Shown in pieces: positions 34,778 to 43,161 of a stretch of DNA of 64,000 bases (its first letter is position 1; every line of letters begins with the position of its first letter). The position numbers and the translations under genes were made by a program. The DNA lies in assembly GCA_002425765.1 (NCBI GenBank), contig DIMW01000006.1, forward strand, positions 117,400-181,399, in the 5' to 3' direction. The notes under the pieces are model-generated. The model was not told the origin of the DNA and ran no database searches. It saw nothing but the letters and a program-made list of their open reading frames with translations. This DNA is from Spirochaetaceae bacterium UBA5556 (GTDB lineage: Bacteria; Spirochaetota; Spirochaetia; Treponematales; Rectinemataceae).

Positions 34778-36153
34778 GGTATGGAAGCATATTCTTTTGG
34801 ATGCCTGCCGGATGTATGGCGCATGGAGTTTCTGGAACTGCCATAGGCCGATCTGCGGGCTGAATGAGGCCTGGCCCGCTGTGCAACACTAGCGGCAGGT
34901 GTGGCCGGGGGCCGGCGCGAAGTGTTTTCATGAACCCCATTGTGCGCTCTGGAGCGCTCCTTGCGCGTTCCATTCGACGCCGCGGCCGGTTTCTGCGTCG
35001 TATCTGTCCGATCATCCATCGAATTCAGTATTTCCTTGTCTCCTAAAGAAACTATCTTTCGTTCAATCGGTCTGCCCACAAGGCGCTCGATAGTCTTAAG
35101 CATTGAGCGGTCCTCGGGAGTTGCCAGGGTCAGAGCGATGCCGCTGTGCATCATGCGGCCGGTGCGACCTATGCGGTGCGTGTATGCCTCGGAGGTGTCC
35201 GGCATGTCGAAGTTGATGACGTGGGAAATGCCGCTGATATCGATGCCTCGTGCCGCGATATCGGTGGCGACCATTATGCGCACCTTGCCGCTGCGGAATT
35301 TCTGCATGGCTTTGTCGCGCTGTGCCTGCGAAAGGTTGCCATGGAGCGAGGCCGCGAGGTGACCCCCTTCGGACAACTGGGTCGCGAGCTTTTGGGCGCG
35401 ATGTTTGGTCCGCGCAAAAATGAGCGCCTGGCCGGTCGCGCTCTCTTTCAGGATGACGGAGAGAACGGCATACTTGTCGGCCTGCATGACGGGGTAGACG
35501 ATGTGGTTGACGGTCTCGACCGGCTGGGAGTTGCTGATTTCGATTCGCACTGGTTCTTTCTGGAATTCGCGGGCAAGACTCCGTATCTCCATGGGAAGGG
35601 TTGCGGAAAACATGAGTGTCTGATGATGCGCGGGGAGCGATCCGATAATTTTCCTGATCGAAGGGAGAAATCCCATATCGAACATCTGATCCGCCTCGTC
35701 GAGCACGAGCACCTCTATGTCCTTGAGGGAAATCACATGCTGGCCCATAAGATCGAGGAGCCGGCCCGGGCATGCGACAATAATTTCCGGCATGTCGCGC
35801 CTCAAAGAGCGAATCTGGGCCGAGACAGACACCCCCCCATAAATCGAAAGCGCAAAAAGACCGGTTTCTTTGCCGAGGGTTTCAAAGGTCTTGCGCGTTT
35901 GTTCGGCGAGTTCCCGGGTGGGAGACAGAACAAGCGCCCGAGCGGTACAGCGTTTGCCGGACAAGAGATGCTGGAGGATCGGCAACGCAAACGCCGCCGT
36001 TTTCCCGGTACCTGTCTGCGCGAGGCCAAGCAGATCTTTTCCTTCGAGAATTGGGCCAATTGCCTGGGTCTGGATTGGAGTCGGCTCGGTATAGCCGACG
36101 TGTTCGACAGCATTCATGATGGAGCCGTCAAATGAGAATGAGGAAAAATTCAA
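34774..36153 (-). CDS. DEAD-box ATP-dependent RNA helicase, RhlE-like
   Basis: 459 residues. All motifs are visible: Q motif YTEPTPIQTQAI, AQTGTGKT (44-51), PTRELAEQ, PGRLLDL, VLDEADQMFDMGF, FSATLP, ARGIDISG and HRIGRTGR. The tail from about 375 is basic and low in complexity (Arg, Ser, Thr, Ala), as in RhlE proteins, and would bind RNA. A role in ribosome assembly or mRNA decay is usual for the family. The 208 bp upstream (36154-36361) contains no supported gene and probably holds its promoter. Confidence 0.93.
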   Translation of the reverse strand: MNFSSFSFDGSIMNAVEHVGYTEPTPIQTQAIGPILEGKDLLGLAQTGTGKTAAFALPILQHLLSGKRCTARALVLSPTRELAEQTRKTFETLGKETGLFALSIYGGVSVSAQIRSLRRDMPEIIVACPGRLLDLMGQHVISLKDIEVLVLDEADQMFDMGFLPSIRKIIGSLPAHHQTLMFSATLPMEIRSLAREFQKEPVRIEISNSQPVETVNHIVYPVMQADKYAVLSVILKESATGQALIFARTKHRAQKLATQLSEGGHLAASLHGNLSQAQRDKAMQKFRSGKVRIMVATDIAARGIDISGISHVINFDMPDTSEAYTHRIGRTGRMMHSGIALTLATPEDRSMLKTIERLVGRPIERKIVSLGDKEILNSMDDRTDTTQKPAAASNGTRKERSRAHNGVHENTSRRPPATPAASVAQRARPHSARRSAYGSSRNSMRHTSGRHPKEYASIP

Positions 36154-36361
36154 GAGAATTCCTTATATTATTTGTTGAAAAGCATGAATCCTGATCAATC
36201 AAAGTCAGAGGTCATTCACAATGACCGCATAGATGTTCGCAACGATGGCGCTCGACTGGATGAGCCGATTCATGTAGCGCAGATCGACGAATTTTTCATA
36301 GTGTATGCGAAAACAAGATATGTATTCAATGGGGCTCGCGCTCAAGCCCTGCTTTCAAATT

Positions 36362-37102
36362 CTACAAATGAAAAAGTCTTCTCAAATTCGTTCGCTTAAT
36401 AACACGATAATGCAAATAGAGCAAAAACGCCGCGATAGGCAAAAGCGCAATTGCGCAGACGGGCGCCCAGTCGAAGACCACGGCGCCTCTCGAAAACAAG
36501 TCGATAAAGACTTCCAACCCAATGCAGAAGATGGCGATCGCGACGAGCACGTAGGCGATCAAGTTCAGGCCTTTCTGTTTGCTTTTGGTGATCGCGAGAA
36601 AGACCCCTCCCGCGAGCGATTCGGCGAGTACGGCGATGGGCACGGCAAGACTGAGCGCCCACCGGGGGCTTTTTGAAATAAATCCAAGCACCATGAGGAA
36701 AACCGGAGGTGCAAGGAGACTCAGTAGCACCCTGAACACGGGCATTTTTCTCAGTACAAGAAAAGAGGTGGCCTCAACCCATACAAGCAAAATTGAAACA
36801 ATGGGATAGAGCGACCATGAAAATTGTCTCGATTCAAAAAAGTTGACCGCGCCCAGCACAAGAATCGCTATGCAAAAAGCCACTGAGAGCACTTCCCACG
36901 CGATGGTCAGCTTCTCGGGACCGCTGAACTCCTCTTCGGCGCCTTCCGGCATGAAGCGAAGCTCGGAAGATTTCTCCGAGCCCGCATCCGCGCACGACTT
37001 TTCTGTGTCAGGACCAGTCGCCGCTCTCGGGTTCTTGGCGCCGCAGAGCGGACACTGCGGAGCGTCGCCTATTTCTACGCCACAATCAGGGCAGTACGGC
37101 AT
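36362..37102 (-). CDS. Zinc-ribbon membrane protein, perhaps DUF6320
   Basis: 246 residues from ATG 37102 with GAGGAGG six nt upstream. A zinc ribbon comes first (CPDCGVEIGDAPQCPLCGAK), then an acidic linker, then six hydrophobic segments from about residue 65. It overlaps the acyltransferase gene by 17 bp, so the two are coupled. The pairing of a zinc-ribbon membrane protein with a condensation-like acyltransferase recalls DUF6320 proteins, but I am not sure of the name. Function unknown. Confidence 0.65.
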   Translation of the reverse strand: MPYCPDCGVEIGDAPQCPLCGAKNPRAATGPDTEKSCADAGSEKSSELRFMPEGAEEEFSGPEKLTIAWEVLSVAFCIAILVLGAVNFFESRQFSWSLYPIVSILLVWVEATSFLVLRKMPVFRVLLSLLAPPVFLMVLGFISKSPRWALSLAVPIAVLAESLAGGVFLAITKSKQKGLNLIAYVLVAIAIFCIGLEVFIDLFSRGAVVFDWAPVCAIALLPIAAFLLYLHYRVIKRTNLRRLFHL

Positions 37103-38459
37103 GAGTTTCCTCCTCGAGCCGGCATGAGACGCTGACGTGCAGTCCCAGGTTTCTCAGACGCCGAAAGAAAAGACGTTCAAGATCGCGTGACTGTGCCAGG
37201 CTTCCAAAATTGATGATCAGGCTGTCTCCCCAGCTCACCATCGAGGCGTTGGTCATGGTTGTCAGACTGGGGGCGGGGATGAAGCCGAATGTGCGAATGT
37301 GGGGCGCGAATCCGGGGGGCATAGTCATCGGGCCCAAATTCGAGATGAAGCCAGAAAGCATCGATTCGCCGAATTTGGCAAAGAATATGCGCGCAAAGAC
37401 ATTCTTGATCCCCAAAGGCACAATGCGTACCACGAGGCTCCTCGCGCTTCCGGCGTTGCGGCTCAGGTGTTTCGCGATGCTCATGCGGTCGTATTCGAGT
37501 TTCATCTGATAGTGCGCGCGCCTGACCAGATCCTCGAAGCTGCGCATGCCGAGCCGCATATCTTCGTTTATGAGCACAAAAAGCGAGAAATTGCGAAATG
37601 TCCTCGAGGGAAACAGCGCGCGCAGATTGATCGGGATTTCCACCGCGATGAGCGGAGTGCGTGGGTGCGGTTTCGTCTCGAACCAAATCTGTTGAAGCGC
37701 ATCGAGATATACCGCGGCCAGCAGTTCGGTAAGACTGACATTGAGACGCTTTGCCTCGGCAAGCGCTTCCGAGGTCGACAACACCCCGGATATCACTCGG
37801 TATTGACCTTTGGACAAAGGCTCTGCATGGAGATGAAAGGCTTTGAGTCCCGTCTCAGGAAAAGGCAGACCTTTTGGGAAATGACGCTGATAGGCGTCCT
37901 CGAATTCTTCCTGAGGCACCCTTCTTGAGGTTGAGACGAGAATATCGCTCCATCCACCTTCCCCGAGCTGCGCCCCGGGATCGATTCCCCTCAGCAAGAA
38001 ATAATTGGAGAGAAGCGTCTTGAAAAAGGTCAGGCCACCCGTGCCGTCAGTCATGGCGTGCGAAAATTCCGCCGCGACGCGGTGCTGCTCACCGCGAACG
38101 CGGAACATGCGAGTCCCGCGCCAGTTTATGTCCCATTTTTGGCAGGGGCTGGGTGAATCCGAATAAATAGGAGGCAGGGTGTTGCAAGGCTCGAAGTAAT
38201 ACCAGAAAAGCCCTCTTCTGAGGGTCACGTTGAAGTATGGCATGCGCCGCACGGTCAGATCGAGCGCGGTTTTCATCGCCTCGAGATCGACAGGATCGGC
38301 GAGCTCCGCTTCAAATCTGAATAGGCCCGTCGTGATTTCGTTCGTGAGGGCGGGCATTATGATCGCGGCATTGTCGAGCGCATACCACTCTCCCGCTTCA
38401 TCTTCCCGTCGTGTATGGATAAACCTCTGCTCGTGAATCCTCCGGCGATTCGCGCTCAT
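37086..38459 (-). CDS. Condensation-like O-acyltransferase (alcohol acetyltransferase superfamily)
   Basis: 457 residues. The catalytic HxxxD motif is HAMTDGTGG near residue 135, within a chloramphenicol-acetyltransferase-like fold. GLFRFEAELADPVDLEAMKT and a late INFGSLAQSRDLERLF fit the two-lobed family that includes WS/DGAT, alcohol acetyltransferases and Pap proteins. It would transfer an acyl group to an alcohol or lipid. It is followed by the coupled zinc-ribbon membrane protein and preceded by DUF554, suggesting an envelope-lipid task. Confidence 0.7.
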   Translation of the reverse strand: MSANRRRIHEQRFIHTRREDEAGEWYALDNAAIIMPALTNEITTGLFRFEAELADPVDLEAMKTALDLTVRRMPYFNVTLRRGLFWYYFEPCNTLPPIYSDSPSPCQKWDINWRGTRMFRVRGEQHRVAAEFSHAMTDGTGGLTFFKTLLSNYFLLRGIDPGAQLGEGGWSDILVSTSRRVPQEEFEDAYQRHFPKGLPFPETGLKAFHLHAEPLSKGQYRVISGVLSTSEALAEAKRLNVSLTELLAAVYLDALQQIWFETKPHPRTPLIAVEIPINLRALFPSRTFRNFSLFVLINEDMRLGMRSFEDLVRRAHYQMKLEYDRMSIAKHLSRNAGSARSLVVRIVPLGIKNVFARIFFAKFGESMLSGFISNLGPMTMPPGFAPHIRTFGFIPAPSLTTMTNASMVSWGDSLIINFGSLAQSRDLERLFFRRLRNLGLHVSVSCRLEEETHAVLP

Positions 38460-38466
38460 GATACGA

Positions 38467-39162
38467 TTATAAGAACGAAAGAATGGGCATTACAAGGACA
38501 AGCACCACAATGACGAGTATGGCCGGCAAAAAATTTCCGGGTTTAAAGCTCTTTATCTCCAGAAGCCCCAAACCAATCATGATGATGAGAGCCCCGCCGG
38601 TCGCCGTGAGCTCGGCCAGCATAAGGTCGCTCACATAGGGCTTGATGTAGCCCGACAGGAGCGTGAGTGTCCCCTGGTACACAAACACCGACAGCGCCGA
38701 GAAAGCCACGCCGATGCCCATCGCGCTGGCGAAAATGATCGATACGAATCCATCGAGGACGCTTTTGGTGAAGATGAGGGAATAATTTCCCTCGGTCCCG
38801 GCCTGGAATGAGCCTAAAATCGCCATCGCGCCCGTGCAGAACAACACCGAGCCATTCAGGAAGCCCGTCGCGAAGGCACCCTCGGACTTGCTCGCGAAAC
38901 GCTTTTTGAGCCGCTCCCCGAAACGCTCGATGCCGCCTTCCACATCGAGCATGGTCCCCACAAGCCCGCCTATCATCAGCGCGAGCGCGAACGCGAGAAT
39001 GTGTGTCGTCTTGAGCGCCATCTGGATACCGATCGTGAGCGATGTCAGCCCTGCCGCCGTGAACACGACTTTGCGATACTCGTCCTTGATGCCTCTGCGG
39101 ATAAAAAGCCCGATAAGGGAACCCAGAATGATGGCCGCCGCGTTGATGACTGTTGCGATCAT
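38467..39162 (-). CDS. DUF554 family membrane protein
   Basis: 231 residues with about seven hydrophobic segments. It starts MIATVINAAAIILGSLIGLF and carries GFLNGSVLFCTGAMAILGSF, GLLEIK and other DUF554 (YdfK-like) marks. Suspected transporter, substrate unknown. It lies 7 bp upstream of the acyltransferase in the same direction. Confidence 0.85.
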   Translation of the reverse strand: MIATVINAAAIILGSLIGLFIRRGIKDEYRKVVFTAAGLTSLTIGIQMALKTTHILAFALALMIGGLVGTMLDVEGGIERFGERLKKRFASKSEGAFATGFLNGSVLFCTGAMAILGSFQAGTEGNYSLIFTKSVLDGFVSIIFASAMGIGVAFSALSVFVYQGTLTLLSGYIKPYVSDLMLAELTATGGALIIMIGLGLLEIKSFKPGNFLPAILVIVVLVLVMPILSFL

Positions 39163-39220
39163 GGTTCGTCTTGACCTCGTTGGGCGAGTATAGCATAATC
39201 CTTTCCCGTGAGGAAATCAT

Positions 39221-39619
39221 ATGCATAGAAATCTTATTCGTATCATTGGATTGATGATGTTCGCATTTATCTCTGTCCTGTTCTTCTCGTGCGCCTCATC
39301 TCCGGCGCCGGTTCCCCAGGACGCGAGCGCGCAGAAGATCATACAGCTCGCGCAGGAGCGGTACGATGCATATGACCTTAACGGCGCGAGCTACTATTAT
39401 CAGGTGCTGCTCGACCGCTATGGCGGCGACCCGAACTACATGCTGAACGCAAAATATGAAATGGCCTTCATCGAGTACAAGAAAGGCCACAAGGACAAGG
39501 CGGTCGCGGCATTCAAAGAGATTGTCGCGCGCTACGACTCGCCGGACGCTTCGAGCTTATCTCAAACGTGGAAGGTGCTCTCCGAGAAAATGATCGCCGA
39601 GCTGACAAGCGCACAATAA
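39221..39619 (+). CDS. Small TPR-like lipoprotein
   Basis: 132 residues, ATG with GAGGAA upstream. The signal ends in the lipobox LFFSC. The mature part has two helical hairpins (YYYQVLLDRYGGDPNYML and KAVAAFKEIVARYDSPDA) resembling TPR/BamD-type repeats. It may assist envelope assembly. It is monocistronic and convergent with the ABC-F gene, 12 bp apart. Confidence 0.7.
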   Translation: MHRNLIRIIGLMMFAFISVLFFSCASSPAPVPQDASAQKIIQLAQERYDAYDLNGASYYYQVLLDRYGGDPNYMLNAKYEMAFIEYKKGHKDKAVAAFKEIVARYDSPDASSLSQTWKVLSEKMIAELTSAQ

Positions 39620-39631
39620 ACCGGCCCCGGC

Positions 39632-41614
39632 TCACGCTTCCTCTTCCGCCAACGATTCCGCGATTCCAAGCCACTCCTGGTTAAGGCGCTCCGCCTCCTG
39701 TTCGAGTTCCTCCAGGTCGGCGAGGACGCGCCGGGTCTTTTCTCCATTGACATAGGTGTGCGGGTGCGCAAGCTCTTCCTGAAGCTTGGCCTTCTCCGCG
39801 GCTATCGCCTCGATGCGGGCGGAAATCTCATCCTCGCGGCGTTTAAGCTTGCGCAGGCGGGCCTTACGCGCCTTCTCTTCTTCCCAGTCGCGAGTCGGGG
39901 CCAAGAGCTGATCGGAGTTCTGAATGGCGGCGGGCGCGGGCGCTCCGCTCGCGCGACTTTTATTTGGGTCTGGATGCTCCGGCTGTGTCTCGGCACCGCT
40001 CTCCTGGACCTTCTTTTCGAGATAATAGGCATAATTCCCGTGGTAGAGGCGCGGAGAAAGGCCGCACGACAGTTCGAGCACCCGGTCCGCGAGCTCATCG
40101 AGAAACTGGCGATCGTGGGAAACGAAGATCACGGTTCCCTCGTACTTTCTCAGCGCCTCGAGCAGAATATCCTTGCTCGTCAGGTCCAGGTGGTTCGTCG
40201 GCTCGTCGAGCACAAGCAGGTTCGAGGGTTTTAAGAGCAGCTTCAGCAGGGCGAGGCGGGAACGCTCTCCTCCAGAAAGCACCGAGATCGGTTTCTCGAT
40301 ATCGTCGTCGCGGAAAAGAAAAGCCCCCAACAGATTGCGCAGCTTGGGAAGCATCTCAAAGGGACACACGGATTCCGCCTCTTCCTCGACGGTCGAGCCC
40401 GATTCCATGAGCTCCGCGGATTCCTGGGAAAAATAACCTATGAGAATATTGGCGCCGAGAGTCATCTCGCCCTCGAACGACGATTCGGCCCCCGCGATGA
40501 TGCGCATGAGGGTCGATTTCCCCGCGCCATTGGGCCCCACGAACGCCAGCTTTTGTCCCCGCTCCACCTCAAGCGAGAATTTTCCGATGACCTGCATGGA
40601 ACCATAGGTTTTTGTAAGGTCGCGTATCCGCACCGCGACCTGGCCGGACCTGGGCGCGGGCGGAAAGGCGAAGTGGATGCGCTTCATGCCTTCGGGAATC
40701 TCGATAGGTGTAACTTTTTCGAGCATTTTTATGCGGCTCTGGACCTGCGGCGCTTTCGACTCCTTGTACCGGAATCGGCGGATAAAATCCTCTATCCGCT
40801 GCATTTCCTCCTGCTGGCGCTCCCATGCCTCAAAGAGCGCCGCGAGCTCCTGCGAGCGGCGGACCTCGTACTGGCTGTACGTCCCCGCATAGCGAGTGAG
40901 TGTGCCGTTGAAAAGCTCGTAGACTTCCCGCACCGTGACGTCGAGAAAGTAGCGGTCGTGCGACACCACAAGGACAGCGCCTCGGTAATCCCTGAGGAAA
41001 TTTTCAAGCCAGGTGCGCGCCTCCAAATCGAGATAATTGGTGGGCTCGTCGAGCAGCATGATGTCGGGGTCCTCGAGCAGGACTTTCGCGAGCGCCAGCC
41101 GCATCTGCCACCCTCCCGAGAGTTCCGAGGCGAGGCGCTCGAAGTCGGCTGTCTTGAAATCGAGGCCCCTGAGCACCTCGGCAATTCTTTCCTCACGACG
41201 CCAATAGTTCGCGTCTTCGAGGGTCTCGCCTATCTCGTGGTGCCGCCCGAGGAGCCGCGCGGTCTCTTTTTCGGTCAAATCTCCCGATTCCAGGGCGCGG
41301 CCTATTTCTTCCTGCTCATCCAGCAGTCCGAGGTAATACGAAAAGGCCCGCTCCGCGATGTCGTGGACCCTGCCCTCTTCGAACCGGATGCCAGTCTGGG
41401 GAAGGTAGACGACGCGGGCGCCCTTGGTGGTGATGACTTCTCCTGAGTCCTGCTTGACAAGGCCAGCCGCAATTTTCATGAGCGTCGATTTGCCGGCACC
41501 GTTCGGACCGGCCAGGGCGGCGCGGGAGCCGTCCTGCAGATTGAGCGTCGCATTCCGGATGAGATCGCGGGCACCAAAGGAAAGCGCAATCCCGCTCAGC
41601 TGAACAAAAGGCAT
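39632..41614 (-). CDS. ABC-F family ATPase, Uup/YheS-like
   Basis: 660 residues. Two ABC domains with GPNGAGKST, signature ELSGGWQMRLALAKVL and VLSGGERSRLALLKL, a linker of about 80 residues rich in Arg, Gln and Glu between them, and no membrane part. The C-terminus (about 580-650) is a coiled coil of the Uup type. ABC-F proteins act on the ribosome E site; this one could be housekeeping or give antibiotic protection. Its ATG comes 1 nt after the stop of the SH3 lipoprotein gene, so translation is coupled. Confidence 0.9.
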   Translation of the reverse strand: MPFVQLSGIALSFGARDLIRNATLNLQDGSRAALAGPNGAGKSTLMKIAAGLVKQDSGEVITTKGARVVYLPQTGIRFEEGRVHDIAERAFSYYLGLLDEQEEIGRALESGDLTEKETARLLGRHHEIGETLEDANYWRREERIAEVLRGLDFKTADFERLASELSGGWQMRLALAKVLLEDPDIMLLDEPTNYLDLEARTWLENFLRDYRGAVLVVSHDRYFLDVTVREVYELFNGTLTRYAGTYSQYEVRRSQELAALFEAWERQQEEMQRIEDFIRRFRYKESKAPQVQSRIKMLEKVTPIEIPEGMKRIHFAFPPAPRSGQVAVRIRDLTKTYGSMQVIGKFSLEVERGQKLAFVGPNGAGKSTLMRIIAGAESSFEGEMTLGANILIGYFSQESAELMESGSTVEEEAESVCPFEMLPKLRNLLGAFLFRDDDIEKPISVLSGGERSRLALLKLLLKPSNLLVLDEPTNHLDLTSKDILLEALRKYEGTVIFVSHDRQFLDELADRVLELSCGLSPRLYHGNYAYYLEKKVQESGAETQPEHPDPNKSRASGAPAPAAIQNSDQLLAPTRDWEEEKARKARLRKLKRREDEISARIEAIAAEKAKLQEELAHPHTYVNGEKTRRVLADLEELEQEAERLNQEWLGIAESLAEEEA

Positions 41615-41615
41615 C

Positions 41616-43031
41616 CTATTTCACCACAAGATAATAATTTACAGAGGAAAATCGTGTATCGAGGTTCTCAGTAGTCCCGCGGAATGTCACCGAATCGGCC
41701 TTTGCGATCACAAGCTGGCCATTTTCAAACCGGTAGACAAAGTCCTGTCTGTCGGGCCTGTCTCCCACGAGCAGCGAAAATCCACCCATCCACGCGGAGG
41801 AAATCGCCGTACCCAGATGCAGCCCGAACCGGATTTTGCCCTTGATGACATTGTCTCGCGCGTCGGCGGGAATTTCCGGGGCAAAGCCCGCCGGGAGCTG
41901 GTCGGTATGACTCCACTCGAAGGTGCCCTTGAGATCGACGCTGAGGATCCCCGCGGTATCCGAAAGGAAGCTGATGGTCGATTCCCCATTCGACTGCGAC
42001 GGCGAGCTTCGCTGGAAAAAGGCCCTCAATTCCGATTCGCGTCTCGAGTTTTCCCCTGCGAGCAAAACGGGTATCGACGCGTCGAGCTGCACAAATCGCG
42101 CCGCTTGACCGCCCGGGGACCAGCCCTCATCGGACAGCACCTGATCGGTACCACTCCAATCGGCGACAATGGTCGATTCATTTTCGAACCGTATGCGCAG
42201 TTTGGACTTTTCGAAGACAAGCCAATCGCCTGACTGGCTCACCGAGGAGAAACTGAAGACGCCCGAATATCCGGGCAGTTCGACACGGACTTGCGAATTT
42301 TTGGCATCGGCGAAGAGACCATATTGGAGGACGAAAAGGTCCGGGTCGATCATGCCGTCATCGACCATGAGCTGAAAGTAGGCTGGACGCCAGGGCCTCG
42401 CGTAGATGATGTCGAGCAGCGAGGCGCTCGGGGCGGGTGCGGTCGCAATGACCGGGGCGGTCGTGCCCTCTTTCTCCTCATAGAGGAGCATGGTGTTGCT
42501 GAAGGCATAACCGCGCGTGCCATCGGTCGCCTGCACAAAGTACCACTCCCCTGGCAATGCCTTCCCGCCGGTAAACACCGCTTCGCCCTCGGCCAGGCTT
42601 AAAACTTTCACCGATTCACCGAGTCTGAGGCGGTACACGCGCCGGGCACTTACGTTCGGTTTTTCCCGAACGGGAAGACCATCGCGCCCTGCTGAAAGAT
42701 ACTGCGCGGCATAGGGCGCGAATTCCTGAGCACGCTTTTCTGCGGCTTTTTTGGATGAAAAGAACTCGAGCGACGGAAATGGAACTTCGATTTTAGTCTT
42801 CTCGTCGCCAGGCAGCCCAATCACATAGCTCTTGCTGATGTTCGACTTCAAGTAGACCGGGACGACAGTTCCCGACTTTGCCGCGGTCCCCTTGACGGAC
42901 CAGAGCACCAGCCCCCAGCCTTCAAGCCTCGCGCAGCCGGAGAGCAGAGAAGAAAGCAGTATCGCAATAAGGCTGGCAACGAGAAAAAGTCTTCCGCCCG
43001 CCCATCCCTTGCTTCTATTTATTGAGCCCAT
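41616..43031 (-). CDS. Lipoprotein with bacterial SH3 domain
   Basis: 471 residues from ATG 43031; a lipoprotein signal ends LLSGC (Cys33). A bacterial SH3 domain spans about 110-180 (GLPVREKPNVSARRVYRLRL to GTRGYAFSNTMLLYEE). The remaining 280 residues are beta-rich and unrecognised. It probably sits in the envelope and touches peptidoglycan. The ribosome-binding site is poor. Coupled to the ABC-F gene, an unexpected pairing. Confidence 0.65.
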   Translation of the reverse strand: MGSINRSKGWAGGRLFLVASLIAILLSSLLSGCARLEGWGLVLWSVKGTAAKSGTVVPVYLKSNISKSYVIGLPGDEKTKIEVPFPSLEFFSSKKAAEKRAQEFAPYAAQYLSAGRDGLPVREKPNVSARRVYRLRLGESVKVLSLAEGEAVFTGGKALPGEWYFVQATDGTRGYAFSNTMLLYEEKEGTTAPVIATAPAPSASLLDIIYARPWRPAYFQLMVDDGMIDPDLFVLQYGLFADAKNSQVRVELPGYSGVFSFSSVSQSGDWLVFEKSKLRIRFENESTIVADWSGTDQVLSDEGWSPGGQAARFVQLDASIPVLLAGENSRRESELRAFFQRSSPSQSNGESTISFLSDTAGILSVDLKGTFEWSHTDQLPAGFAPEIPADARDNVIKGKIRFGLHLGTAISSAWMGGFSLLVGDRPDRQDFVYRFENGQLVIAKADSVTFRGTTENLDTRFSSVNYYLVVK

Positions 43032-43123
43032 ACATGGTGAGTGTACAATGCAAGCCTCTTTCTGGCTAGTGATTTTCGGATTTTGGGGGTGTATGCCTCT
43101 AAAACTGAGGCGTTTTTGCGCCA

Positions 43124-43154
43124 TTGAGCACTGTGTTGAAAAAAGTGCTATAAT
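43124..43154 (+). promoter_or_regulatory. Promoter of ppx with almost no leader
   Basis: A perfect TATAAT at 43149-43154 with extended -10 TGC in front; the best -35, TTGAGC at 43124-43129, is 19 bp away. Transcription should start at about 43160-43162, right at the ATG (43162). Confidence 0.65.
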
Positions 43155-43161
43155 ACGCTCT

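Noticed and set aside
36172..36399. 75-codon ORF between the zinc-ribbon and helicase genes
   Set aside because: No ribosome-binding site, no family features, and it overlaps the zinc-ribbon gene end; the region is more likely the helicase promoter.
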